In this document: in pieces, positions 42,928 to 51,574 of the stretch
Layout of the letters: every line of letters starts with the position of its first letter
Numbering within the stretch: position 1 is the stretch's first letter
Assembly (NCBI GenBank): GCA_964588495.1
Contig: CAZPPS010000007.1
Coordinates: 1 to 64,000, forward strand
Length of the DNA stretch: 64,000 nt
Direction: 5' to 3'
From: CAVPKN01 sp964588495
Lineage (GTDB): Bacteria; Chlamydiota; Chlamydiia; Chlamydiales; JAAKFR01
Notes under the pieces: model-generated
Told to the model about the DNA's origin: nothing
The model's input: only the letters and a program-made list of their open reading frames with translations
Database searches by the model: none
Translations under genes and position numbers: made by a program

Positions 42928-43302
42928 TTATTGGCAGGTTTGGTCGCTGACTTGGGTGATGAGGGTGAGGATTTTGTCGAGCACTTCCTGGGCATGGGCG
43001 CTGCAGCTCAGATTGCTGCGGATGATCCGATTGAGGATTTCCCGCTGTTGCTTAAAGAAGGTGAACCATTCATCCTCAGATAGGATCTGTAGGGCGACTG
43101 TGTCGACTAAAGCAATCTCTTTTTGAATGAGGGCGATTTCGTGGCGGGCAATTTCTTCTTGAAGGTGCTCGACATGGGCTTTTTGCTGCACCAGTTTTTT
43201 CTGGGCGCTCTTAAGCTCCTCTTTCATCTCTGAAAGATGGGAATCCTGTCTGGTTGCGGCACACGTTAAAACAAGAAGAGCTAAAAGAAGAGCTTTTTTC
43301 AT
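42928..43302 (-). CDS. Small exported coiled-coil protein
   Basis: The ATG at 43302 gives 124 residues with a clear signal sequence (KKALLLALLVLTCAA). A Cys follows LLVLT, so it could be a lipoprotein, although Thr before Cys is unusual. Residues ~28-65 are a strong coiled coil (EMKEELKSAQKKLVQQ, EHLQEEIARHE). Four cysteines are present in all, two of them near the C-terminus. It sits between the Inc duplication and the SET gene. A truncated duplicate of its 3' end is at 41624-41761. Family unknown. Confidence 0.72.
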   Translation of the reverse strand: MKKALLLALLVLTCAATRQDSHLSEMKEELKSAQKKLVQQKAHVEHLQEEIARHEIALIQKEIALVDTVALQILSEDEWFTFFKQQREILNRIIRSNLSCSAHAQEVLDKILTLITQVSDQTCQ

Positions 43303-43423
43303 GAATAGGGGAGATAACAAAGCGAGGCGATTGATGCAAGCTTTTTTTTGCTTTGATCGCTCATTAGATTTAAATTCAGCTGTTTGCTAAAATTTTCAAG
43401 AAAAAAATTATGAGATTTTTTAA

Positions 43424-44911
43424 ATGCTTTCGATGCAGACAATTTTAGCCGCAAAAACACCGGATTTCATTTCAGTGACTAACCCGGAGGGAAAAAAAGA
43501 GGCGCTTACTCCAAAACAATTCAATGAGCGGTTTCATGTCGTTTTAAGTGAAGGTCTGGATGCCCCCGAAGGTTTTAAAGTGCCCAAAGTCCAAGAGAGA
43601 ATTCAAACGACACAACAGGGCAAAGACAAGATTCACGCATTGAGAACACGGCAGCTACAGCAGCTTTTGAAAAGCGATTGGGCTGAAAACTTCGAGATTC
43701 GCTACATGGGCAATGGTTATGGTTACGGTGTTTTTGCAGCCAAAGATATCTCTGACAACACCGTTGTTGCCATCATTTCGGGAACGCTGGCAGAAGGAGT
43801 CAAATCTTCTGGGCAAGATGCTAACCAGGAAAATATCGCCTATCTCGGATCTGATCTGTATGTGTCAACAATACACCATCGTGGGATTACAAGCTTCATG
43901 CAGCATTTGCCAGAAAAATTTTCAGGAAATAGAAAAAATCCCCCTAAAATTCCTGATTATATGTGCGTCAAGGATTCTGAAACGCATTTTAAACTGGAAT
44001 TTGAAGTGGATGAGACCATTCACTTTTCTTCAAATGAGATCAAAAAGCAGATCGCGCGTGAAAATCTCAAAACCGAGACCTTAAATTACAAAAATGTTCC
44101 GGTGATGGTCATGGTGACAAGTCAGCAGATCAAAAAAGGGGAGCCTGTTGGATACAATTATGGCTGTGGCTATTGGGTGAATAGAAATGCATGCCCAGCG
44201 TTTTTTGATAAAGGCGGCGCCCTACTGGCACACTCTTTATACAAAAGAACTTTTGGTCATCTCAATTTTGGAAGCTGCCGCTATACAGGTGAATTTAAGC
44301 CCTTATTGGATCTTGTGAGAGAGAAAAAGTTTATCGAACTCAAAGATACCAAGAGGACATTTTTCTTTATTGAAATCACAGGCGATAACAAGCAAGTCTA
44401 TAAAATTTTTCCCATGCAACTCATCGTCGCTCTCATCAAAGCAAATGCGGGGACTCTTCAGTTTGATTCCAGAGCCGAAGAGGCAATCGAAAAAAATCGG
44501 GGAACTTTCGAAGTGAATCCCCAAAAAAAATGGCAATTGCTTGACCCTTCAAAGGGTCTCGGATTTGTAAAACGGGAATTGGAATTTGTGAATACAAATC
44601 AAGAGTCCCTCTTTCAAAAAGTGACATTATCTGGTTTAGTTGATGGTGATTTGTCGGCCCAAATCTATTTCTCTGCCAAAGATAAAATCACATTAAAAGG
44701 TTATTTAAACACTATCGATCCCTCAAAAGAGGTATCGCAGAATGTGAGCGCGTTTGGTGATGGTCACATACTTGTGCTCATCGATTCTTCTCAGATTAAA
44801 AAGATGTTTGCTCTGATTTTTGAAGGCAGCAAAGTCTCACAGGAGTACCTGGAGCTGGTCCTTCAAATCCTCGACTCCAAAGACTGGAACACCATACAAC
44901 CTTTGTTTTAA
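43424..44911 (+). CDS. SET-domain protein (putative lysine methyltransferase-like)
   Basis: A 495-residue protein whose residues ~90-260 look like a SET domain. It has the opening GNGYGYGVFAAKDISDNTVV (GxGVFA...I), ITSFMQHLPEKF in place of the usual NHS pseudoknot strand, and IKKGEPVGYNYGCGYW, which matches the (G)E.L.xDYG..YW end with its catalytic Tyr. The post-SET cysteine cluster is not seen, and NHSCxPN is diverged (MQHLP). The C-terminal ~230 residues are unknown. Chlamydiae secrete a SET enzyme (NUE) that acts on histones; a similar host role is only a possibility. Confidence 0.7.
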   Translation: MLSMQTILAAKTPDFISVTNPEGKKEALTPKQFNERFHVVLSEGLDAPEGFKVPKVQERIQTTQQGKDKIHALRTRQLQQLLKSDWAENFEIRYMGNGYGYGVFAAKDISDNTVVAIISGTLAEGVKSSGQDANQENIAYLGSDLYVSTIHHRGITSFMQHLPEKFSGNRKNPPKIPDYMCVKDSETHFKLEFEVDETIHFSSNEIKKQIARENLKTETLNYKNVPVMVMVTSQQIKKGEPVGYNYGCGYWVNRNACPAFFDKGGALLAHSLYKRTFGHLNFGSCRYTGEFKPLLDLVREKKFIELKDTKRTFFFIEITGDNKQVYKIFPMQLIVALIKANAGTLQFDSRAEEAIEKNRGTFEVNPQKKWQLLDPSKGLGFVKRELEFVNTNQESLFQKVTLSGLVDGDLSAQIYFSAKDKITLKGYLNTIDPSKEVSQNVSAFGDGHILVLIDSSQIKKMFALIFEGSKVSQEYLELVLQILDSKDWNTIQPLF

Positions 44912-44992
44912 ATTCAACACAAAGCCACAAAGATACAAAGGCACAAAGAGGTCGAAATATTTTCTCTCTTTGTATCTTCGTGTTGAATTTAA
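44911..44992. repeat. Inverted repeat of the CACAAAG family
   Basis: aaattcaacacaaagccaca and the right arm tttgtatcttcgtgttgaat(tt) are complementary, enclosing ggcacaaagagg. It lies exactly between the convergent SET and M50 protease genes and may also act as a bidirectional terminator. Confidence 0.8.
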
Positions 44993-45001
44993 ACGGGGCG
45001 A

Positions 45002-46147
45002 TCACTCGGAATGGGCTTTTTGGAAGGCGAGGAATTCGGGTTTTTGACGGATGGAGTCGAATTCTTCGCGGCTGATCGCATCGGGAAGTGAGGGGAGCCC
45101 TTCACGCAGAGCGCATTCGAGCCAACCGACAGCTGCTTCTACTTTGCTGAGAGCGCCACAGGCAAGTGCATTGATGAGGGCTGTGTTGTAGGAAGGATTG
45201 TCCTGGTAGCATTTGCTGGCAATATCCATCACATTCTTGAAATCGCCGTTCATGTAGGCGAGGAAATGGAGGAGGGCCAGGGAATTTCCCGATAAATTTT
45301 TCTGGAGAGGGACGAGGAGGTTGTACGCGGTGTCGTATTGTTCCTGGTTGCGGTAGATGGTTGCCATTTCTTGGGTGGCCATGGAATAGAGAACTCCGGC
45401 TTTTCCTTTGGCGCGCACTTCTTCGAATTTTTTGAGGGCAAGCTCGGTATTGCCTCCCTGAGCTTCGGCGCTTGCATCTTTCATGAGCTGTTGAAGATCG
45501 ACATCTCTATCTTTTTCGGTCAACATCTTGTAAAAGCGGAGCGAGCGGAAGCTTTCAAAGGTGAGGATTAAAAAGAGAGCGCCCACCAAATACTGTCCCA
45601 GAATGAAAGCAATTAGGCTAATGATGACCGCGATCACGATGCCGGTAAAGATCGCGATTTTGATCCCTTTAAAGCCAAAAATGGCCTCTAAAAGAATGCT
45701 CAAGAGGTGTCCACCATCAAGTGGAAGAACAGGGACCAGATTCATGAGAGTCCAAAACAGATTGGCCATAAATGTAAATTTAACGACAAAGGCTAAAGTT
45801 GTGTTGGCGATATGTACATTTTCATAAACAAAGAAGGCTGCCAAAAAAAGGAGAAACCCTGCAAGGGGGCCATTTAAGACCACAATAAATTCTTCCCAGA
45901 GTTTGAGCTTCCGCCCTTCCCGGTAGGTGAAACCTCCAAAAACGGCGAGCTCAATGCGGGTTTTTTGACCAAAAATTAACCCGCTGAGGGCATGGCCAAG
46001 CTCATGAATAACGACAGAAAAAAAGATGATGACGACACATAGAAGAGAATTGGTCAGTTCATATGTCCACATCCAGCCGACAAAAAAAGCAATCAGCCAG
46101 AAAAGAGGGTGTATAGAGATGGGAATTTTTCCCGGAATTGTAATCAC
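45002..46147 (-). CDS. Site-2-type M50 membrane metalloprotease with TPR-like tail
   Basis: A 381-residue integral membrane protease. The zinc motif VIHELGHALSGL (HExxH) lies in the second hydrophobic segment, and NLVPVLPLDGGHLL supplies the distal Asp. About six hydrophobic segments span residues 10-205. The C-terminal ~170 residues are helical and TPR-like (EMATIYRNQEQYDTAYNLLV). There is no PDZ domain, so it resembles the SpoIVFB branch more than RseP. The substrate is unknown; S2P proteases typically release transcription factors by intramembrane cleavage. Confidence 0.92.
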   Translation of the reverse strand: MITIPGKIPISIHPLFWLIAFFVGWMWTYELTNSLLCVVIIFFSVVIHELGHALSGLIFGQKTRIELAVFGGFTYREGRKLKLWEEFIVVLNGPLAGFLLFLAAFFVYENVHIANTTLAFVVKFTFMANLFWTLMNLVPVLPLDGGHLLSILLEAIFGFKGIKIAIFTGIVIAVIISLIAFILGQYLVGALFLILTFESFRSLRFYKMLTEKDRDVDLQQLMKDASAEAQGGNTELALKKFEEVRAKGKAGVLYSMATQEMATIYRNQEQYDTAYNLLVPLQKNLSGNSLALLHFLAYMNGDFKNVMDIASKCYQDNPSYNTALINALACGALSKVEAAVGWLECALREGLPSLPDAISREEFDSIRQKPEFLAFQKAHSE

Positions 46148-46153
46148 GATGAC

Positions 46154-47029
46154 TTACTTAGATAGAACTTGTTTTAATGTTGCGCCAATTTCGGCAGGAG
46201 TGACAGCAATCGTGACGCCTGCTTTTTGAAGAGCTTCGATTTTATCCTGTGCGCTCCCTTTTCCACCAGAGATAATTGCCCCGGCATGCCCCATTCTTTT
46301 CCCTGGAGGGGCCGTTTGGCCCGCAATGAAGCCAACAACAGGTTTTTTGACATGCTGTTTGATGAAATCGGCAGCTTCTTCTTCGGCACTTCCTCCAATT
46401 TCCCCGATCATGAGAATGGCCTCCGTTTCGGGGTCGTTTTCGAAAAGCTGGAGCATGTCGATAAAATTGGTTCCGTTTAAAGGATCGCCGCCAATCCCGA
46501 CACAGGTCGTTTGGCCAAGACCTTCAGAGGTGGTTTGCCAGACAGCTTCATAAGTGAGCGTTCCCGATCTGGAGACAATTCCGATTTTGCCCCGTTTATG
46601 GATATAACCGGGCATGATCCCAATTTTGCATTCGCCCGGAGTGATGATTCCTGGACAATTAGGGCCAATCAGCCGGCTTGTCTTGCTATTTTTCATGATT
46701 CTTGAAACTTCGATCATGTCTTTGATGGGAATTCCTTCGGTAATGCAAACAATCAAGGGAATGCCCGCATCTTCGGCTTCAATGATTGCCTCAGCAGCCG
46801 CTGGCGGCGGCACAAAAATCAAGCTCGCTGTGCAATCGGTTGCCTTTTTGGCCTCTCGGACAGTGTCAAAGACGGGGAGATTTAAATGGGTCTGCCCCCC
46901 TTTTCCGGGAGTAACGCCTCCCACATATTTGGAACCATATTGGATCCCTTGCTCTGTGTGGAAGCTCCCGGCTTTGCCTGTGATCCCTTGAGTGATCACT
47001 TTCGTCTCTTTGTTGATGAGTACAGCCAT
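46154..47029 (-). CDS. sucD: Succinate--CoA ligase, alpha subunit
   Basis: Binds CoA and carries the phosphohistidine. The 291 residues contain the Rossmann CoA site (VITQGITGKAGSFHTEQGI), SLIFVPPPAAAEAI, GPNCPGIITPGECKIGIMPG, SRSGTLTYEAV and the phosphohistidine loop GKRMGHAGAIISGGKG. Its start codon directly abuts the sucC stop, so the subunits are made together. Order and position next to ftsY match Chlamydia. Confidence 0.98.
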   Translation of the reverse strand: MAVLINKETKVITQGITGKAGSFHTEQGIQYGSKYVGGVTPGKGGQTHLNLPVFDTVREAKKATDCTASLIFVPPPAAAEAIIEAEDAGIPLIVCITEGIPIKDMIEVSRIMKNSKTSRLIGPNCPGIITPGECKIGIMPGYIHKRGKIGIVSRSGTLTYEAVWQTTSEGLGQTTCVGIGGDPLNGTNFIDMLQLFENDPETEAILMIGEIGGSAEEEAADFIKQHVKKPVVGFIAGQTAPPGKRMGHAGAIISGGKGSAQDKIEALQKAGVTIAVTPAEIGATLKQVLSK

Positions 47030-48199
47030 TTAAAGATTCCCTCCGGCTGCCTTGACAGCTTTAATAGCCCCATCTGCCATGTTATCGGCCGGAACGTAAT
47101 TGATGCCCGATTCCTGAAGGATTTTTTTGCCGTTTTCCACGTTTGTCCCTTCCATCCGGACCACAAGGGGAACTTTAAGCTCAATTTCTTTGGAAGCTGC
47201 GACAATTCCTTGCGCGAGCACGCCGCAATCCATAATCCCGCCAAAAATATTGATGAAGATGCATTTGACGGCAGGATCGAGGAGAATAATCTTAAAACCG
47301 TTTGCGATCTGATCTTTGGTAGCGCCTCCTCCCACATCGAGAAAGTTGGCGGGCTCGCCTCCATAATGGCGGATAATATCCATGGTGGCCATCGCAAGGC
47401 CAGCCCCGTTAACAAGACAGCCGATATTGCCGTGCAAGCTAATGTAAGCTAGATGGTACTCCTGGGCGAGCACCTCGTTTTTCGGATATTGAAGGGGATC
47501 ATACCACTGCGCAATTCCCGCTTGCCGGTAAAGGGCGTTGTCATCGACAGAAAACTTGGCGTCCAAAGCGAGTAAATGATTATCTTCTGTCAAAACAAGG
47601 GGATTGATCTCAAGAAGAGAACTGTCCGATTCGATAAAAGCTTTTGCCAGATTGGAGCAAAACTCCAGCCCCTCTTTTTTAAGATCGCCTTCCCAGCCCA
47701 TGAATTTGGCCAGTTCGATCAAACGGAAATGGCGGATTTTTCCATCGAGCTCAATGGGAATAGTGAGAATCCGCTCAGGATTTTTTGCAGCAATCTCCTC
47801 GATTTCCATTCCTCCTTCTGGAGAGGCAATCAGAACAGCTCTAGAGTGGACACGGTCAATGGTGGCTGCCAGATAGTATTCTTTCTGGATCGCAACGGGG
47901 GGGGAAATGAGAATTTTTTCTGCAATAACACCTTCGGGTCCTGTCTGGTTATTGACTATTTTCATGCCAATCATCTGGTCGGCGAGTCGGACAATTTCCT
48001 CGGGGTCTTCAGCAAATTTGACTCCACCCGCTTTTCCTCGGCCTCCCGCATGCACTTGAACTTTGAGAACCCCTTTTTTGAGTCCCAATTCCGCGATGGC
48101 TTGAGAGGCCTCTGTTGCGTTGGATGCGACTCGGTAAGGGGCGACAGGAATGCCGTATTGGCAAAGTAAAATTTTTGCTTGATATTCGTGAATATTCAT
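47030..48199 (-). CDS. sucC: Succinate--CoA ligase, beta subunit
   Basis: Nucleotide-binding ATP-grasp subunit of the TCA-cycle enzyme. The conserved start NIHEYQAKILLCQYGIPVAP places translation at the ATG at 48199, giving 389 residues; a 15-residue upstream extension is rejected. Signatures: VLKVQVHAGGRGKAGGVKFA, LEINPLVLTEDNHLLALDAK, CLVNGAGLAMATMDI and INIFGGIMDCGVLAQGI. It is divergent from ftsY across a 64-bp spacer. Confidence 0.98.
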   Translation of the reverse strand: MNIHEYQAKILLCQYGIPVAPYRVASNATEASQAIAELGLKKGVLKVQVHAGGRGKAGGVKFAEDPEEIVRLADQMIGMKIVNNQTGPEGVIAEKILISPPVAIQKEYYLAATIDRVHSRAVLIASPEGGMEIEEIAAKNPERILTIPIELDGKIRHFRLIELAKFMGWEGDLKKEGLEFCSNLAKAFIESDSSLLEINPLVLTEDNHLLALDAKFSVDDNALYRQAGIAQWYDPLQYPKNEVLAQEYHLAYISLHGNIGCLVNGAGLAMATMDIIRHYGGEPANFLDVGGGATKDQIANGFKIILLDPAVKCIFINIFGGIMDCGVLAQGIVAASKEIELKVPLVVRMEGTNVENGKKILQESGINYVPADNMADGAIKAVKAAGGNL

Positions 48200-48221
48200 A
48201 GTTTTTCTGTTTTCCCGTATA

Positions 48222-48230
48222 TGGTATAAT
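48222..48230 (+). promoter_or_regulatory. Extended -10 promoter of ftsY
   Basis: TGGTATAAT contains a perfect TATAAT (48225-48230) with an extended -10 TG. No good -35 box is present at 17 bp, as tolerated with an extended -10. It lies 33 bp upstream of the ftsY ATG; a gagga Shine-Dalgarno-like tract follows at ~48245. Confidence 0.55.
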
Positions 48231-48263
48231 AGAATTTCATTCAACGAGGAATCATCTGCACTT

Positions 48264-49127
48264 ATGTTTAAGTTTTTAGGTCAAAAAATCCGTTCCCTTT
48301 TTTCAAGCAAAGTCAACGAAGAGACCATCGATCAGCTCGAAGAGCTTTTTTATCAGGCAGACCTCGGTAGCCAAACCAGCAACGAGCTTTCTCAAAAAGT
48401 GCGCGATTTGTGCAAAAAAAAATCAGATCTATCCACAGATGAGATTTTGAGCGAGATCAAAAGCGATCTTTTAGAACAGATGCGCCTTGTTTCCATTCCC
48501 GAAACGACTCCTGGCAATCCCCACGTCATTTTAATTGTGGGGGTCAATGGAAATGGGAAGACAACCTCGATTGCAAAATTAGCTCACCACTTCCAATCTA
48601 AAGGGAAAAAAGTGTTGATTGCAGCTGCCGATACATTTAGAGCGGCAGCCATCGATCAGCTCGAATTATGGGCCGGCCAAACAGGATCAATCCTTGTCAA
48701 AGGGAAACCGGGCAGCGACCCTGCAGCTGTTGTCTTTGACGCCATCACGGCTGCTAAAGGGCGTGGAGTGGATATTGTTCTTGTTGATACTGCAGGGCGT
48801 TTACATACAAAAACAGATCTGATGAAAGAGCTCGAAAAAATTCACCGTGTGAGTGGAAAAGCCTATCCGGGAGCTCCTCACGAAACCCTTCTAGTTCTCG
48901 ATGCCACCATCGGCCAAAATGGTGTGGAACAAGCGGCCACCTTCCATAAATTCACGCCGCTCACAGGCCTTATCCTCACCAAACTCGACGGAACAGCCAA
49001 AGGGGGAACTGCCCTTTCCATTCAAAAAAAGCTCCAACTTCCCATCAGGTTTATCGGCACAGGGGAGAGTATGGATGCTCTGCAACCTTTTGAGCCCAAG
49101 CGCTTCATCGATTCCCTCTTCGATTAA
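48264..49127 (+). CDS. ftsY: Signal recognition particle receptor FtsY
   Basis: SRP receptor GTPase that docks ribosome-nascent chains at the inner membrane. The 287 residues contain the four-helix N domain (DQLEELFYQADLGSQTSNEL) and the G domain: G1 ILIVGVNGNGKTTSIAKLAH, the insertion box AAADTFRAAAIDQLELWAGQ, DTAGRLHTKTDLM, TKLDGTAKGG and FIGTGESMDALQPFEPKRFI. The acidic A domain is absent, as in short FtsY forms. It is adjacent to sucC as in Chlamydia. Confidence 0.97.
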   Translation: MFKFLGQKIRSLFSSKVNEETIDQLEELFYQADLGSQTSNELSQKVRDLCKKKSDLSTDEILSEIKSDLLEQMRLVSIPETTPGNPHVILIVGVNGNGKTTSIAKLAHHFQSKGKKVLIAAADTFRAAAIDQLELWAGQTGSILVKGKPGSDPAAVVFDAITAAKGRGVDIVLVDTAGRLHTKTDLMKELEKIHRVSGKAYPGAPHETLLVLDATIGQNGVEQAATFHKFTPLTGLILTKLDGTAKGGTALSIQKKLQLPIRFIGTGESMDALQPFEPKRFIDSLFD

Positions 49128-49159
49128 TCCTCGCATGATCAGCATGATAAGAAGCTGAG

Positions 49160-49456
49160 AGTCAACAACGAGCAACGATAGGAAGGATATAACGATATGA
49201 AGAATAAGATTAAAATATAAATCCTTCTCTGCAAACTCTTGCGACTTCTAAATAACATATTTTAAATAGTTACAAATCATCTCTGTGAATCTCTGTGCCT
49301 CTGTGTTAAAAAATGACCTCGCAAATTTGTGAAGTCAAGCTTTTGTGGCCATTTTCAACACAGAGACACAGAGGCACAGAGATTCACAGAGAGAAAAAAA
49401 ATATATTTAATTTCTTTTCTTATCCTTCATATCGTTATATCCTTCCTATCGTTGTT
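49160..49456. repeat. Nested ~300-bp inverted repeat with CACAGAGG-periodic inner arms
   Basis: Outer arms are aacgataggaaggatataac and gttatatccttcctatcgtt, extended on both sides. Inner arms are tctctgtgaatctctgtgcc and ggcacagagattcacagaga. Each inner arm is a short tandem repeat of CACAGAG-like units. It fills the 49128-49486 gap between the convergent ftsY and Inc-like genes. Confidence 0.88.
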
Positions 49457-49486
49457 CGGTGTGGGCTCTAAGCGTTCACATCACGC

Positions 49487-50479
49487 TTATTGTGATTCGT
49501 CTGCGGGGAGTTGGGAGGTTTCGACGAACGGGAATTTTGAGACCAGCTTGAGGATCGTTTGAAACTGTCCAACATTTTCTGGTTTGATATCTTGTAGTTT
49601 GACTTCCAGTTCTTTCTTTGAATGGAGACGGATCACCAAAGAATAATTTCCGTTGACCTGCTCTACCCAAGTACAGTTTTTATGTTTAAGAAGAACTTCC
49701 AAGGTCTCCTTTTCGATCAGGAGATCTTGGGGTTCAAAAGGAGAGGTTTTGATATAGGTATAGCCGGAGTTTTTCAGGTTTTCTATGTTGTCGATAGAGT
49801 CTTCTTTCACTACCTCATTATTTTCTTTGTAGAATAGGGAATAGGCTCCGTTGACTTTGCGTACGCAGGTAAAAGTGGAGTCGGTTAATATTTTTTCGAG
49901 AGAGTCTCGATTGATGAGTAATTCCGTCTCCTTGTAGGGATCTGTTTGGACAAATGGGAGTTTGTAGGATTCTTCATCTTCATCCCATTGGAACTCCTCT
50001 TGCATACTTTTAGCAATCTCTGCGAGCTGTTCATATGAATGACCATATTCTATAGTCTCTCTTTTACCTGTGGGATCTTTTCGTTCTACGTTGTAGGTCC
50101 CGTTGGGTTGACGGCAGAAAGTCCAGGTTTTAGCTTTGAATGGAGTGCTCTCTTCGGCAAGCTCTTGGATTTCGGGATTGCGCTTGACTTTAGCTTGGCA
50201 GACGACGCTGCTCAAAATTAGGGCAAAGCCGGCGCCGCCTCCAAGAGAGATCATAATAATGGCATTGAGCTGAGTCAAATTGGAAAGGCTCCCAACACCT
50301 GCAAGTGCTGCAATTCCTGTAGCAGAGGTGCAAATGCCAGTAAGGCCAATGATAAAAAAAGCCACAGATATGGGCTTATGCCATTTCTCGATTCTTCTCC
50401 CATCGAGGTTACCAGCCATTTCTATGCGTAGGCATAAGCTGGTAAGAGGACCTTCTCCGATATTGTGTGACTTTGACAT
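49487..50479 (-). CDS. Inc-like membrane protein with three repeat domains
   Basis: The ATG at 50479 (SKSHNIGEGPLTSLCLR) gives 330 residues; the upstream TTG is rejected. Two hydrophobic segments (~37-58, PISVAFFIIGLTGICTSATG; ~72-95, NAIIMISLGGGAGFALILSS) form the hairpin. Three C-terminal repeats follow, each with a (T/C)xxVxxxNGxYSL-like strand pair: CRQPNGTYNV, VRKVNGAYSL and VEQVNGNYSL, spaced ~75-85 residues. The middle boundaries DLLIEKETLEVLL and ELLINRDSLEKIL also repeat. Function unknown; related in design to the 40844/41889 pair. Confidence 0.75.
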   Translation of the reverse strand: MSKSHNIGEGPLTSLCLRIEMAGNLDGRRIEKWHKPISVAFFIIGLTGICTSATGIAALAGVGSLSNLTQLNAIIMISLGGGAGFALILSSVVCQAKVKRNPEIQELAEESTPFKAKTWTFCRQPNGTYNVERKDPTGKRETIEYGHSYEQLAEIAKSMQEEFQWDEDEESYKLPFVQTDPYKETELLINRDSLEKILTDSTFTCVRKVNGAYSLFYKENNEVVKEDSIDNIENLKNSGYTYIKTSPFEPQDLLIEKETLEVLLKHKNCTWVEQVNGNYSLVIRLHSKKELEVKLQDIKPENVGQFQTILKLVSKFPFVETSQLPADESQ

Positions 50480-50682
50480 TGTAGCAGCACTTTTTAGAAA
50501 TGAGTGTAAATGACTCAATTATTTTTTGTCAGCCATCATACTCTTAAGGAAGCATCATATCGATTGCCCAAGCTTTAGAGCAAGCAGGTTTAAAAAATGT
50601 TGAAAATAGTTTGCTCGACACACTGGTGTTATTTTTTATCTTGATCTGATAAGCTTTTGCAAATTTATTTGGGGAGTCTTGA

Positions 50683-51546
50683 ATGACGCAAGTTGTTGAT
50701 AATAAAATTCACATGACATTTGGATGGGCAAGCCTCATTGTTAACAATGCAATTATTGAGACTGTTGATCTGGTATTTGAGAATGCAAAAACTCTCATCA
50801 GCGTCAATATTCCCAAGAATGCCCGTCCTTTTGCGTTACAAACATTCTCCTTTAGTTGCCGCAAGGAAAATGGAGAGTCTTTCAATACACCTGTATTAAA
50901 TGTGCGCCTGGATCAGATGACGCAGCTGACAATTAAAATTCCCAATAACCCAGAAGTGATCCGTCCCAAAATTTCTGAAAATTTGCAGCTCGGACAGGAT
51001 TATATCTTAATGGTTCAATGTGAAAGTGAAAATGGTGTTACAGCTTGTGTCGTAGAAAGTGCTCATCAATTAGATCTAGAAGAAGTCTATGAGTATTACC
51101 GCTTTGTTTTGCCTATTCAAATGTTCGATTCTTTTCAGAATTTTAAAAATACTTTGAATCAACGTTCTTCAAAAACAATGGTAAATACAAGTGATGTTCA
51201 GCCAGGAAATGCCATATTCGCTGCCATCAAAGAGGTAATTGCCTCTATCGCAAAGCCTCTTTTAGGTAAGCTTGCAACAGAAATTAGGAATGCGAAAAAT
51301 CAATGGAAAAAAGATTGCGAAGGGGTTCTAACTGGAAAATATTTAGGTAGTGATCTTTTTTATAATTGTTCAATTCAAATTGAAATTTCAAAATTTGAAG
51401 AGATCATGACATTATCTCTCAATCAGTTATTTATTGGCACAATACCTTCTGATATACAATTTCAGATCTATCAGGCTGCCAAAGAATTTGGCAAAAGTCT
51501 GCAAAGCACACTTCTCTTCCACCAGCAGGAGAAGGACAAAGTTTAA
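50683..51546 (+). CDS. Hypothetical soluble protein
   Basis: A 287-residue protein with no signal peptide or strong membrane segment. The N-terminal half is beta-rich (HMTFGWASLIVNNAIIETVD, YILMVQCESENGV). The C-terminal half is helical (IFAAIKEVIASIAKPLLGKL; QIYQAAKEFGKSLQSTLLFH). I recognise no family. A Shine-Dalgarno-like tggggag lies 8 bp before the ATG. It is convergent with the RiPP-precursor-like gene. Confidence 0.65.
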   Translation: MTQVVDNKIHMTFGWASLIVNNAIIETVDLVFENAKTLISVNIPKNARPFALQTFSFSCRKENGESFNTPVLNVRLDQMTQLTIKIPNNPEVIRPKISENLQLGQDYILMVQCESENGVTACVVESAHQLDLEEVYEYYRFVLPIQMFDSFQNFKNTLNQRSSKTMVNTSDVQPGNAIFAAIKEVIASIAKPLLGKLATEIRNAKNQWKKDCEGVLTGKYLGSDLFYNCSIQIEISKFEEIMTLSLNQLFIGTIPSDIQFQIYQAAKEFGKSLQSTLLFHQQEKDKV

Positions 51547-51574
51547 GTCTTAACATCTTTTGCACATCAAAGAT

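Noticed and set aside
47576..48169. 197-residue plus-strand open frame antisense to sucC
   Set aside because: Shadow of the conserved sucC reading frame; no supporting signal.
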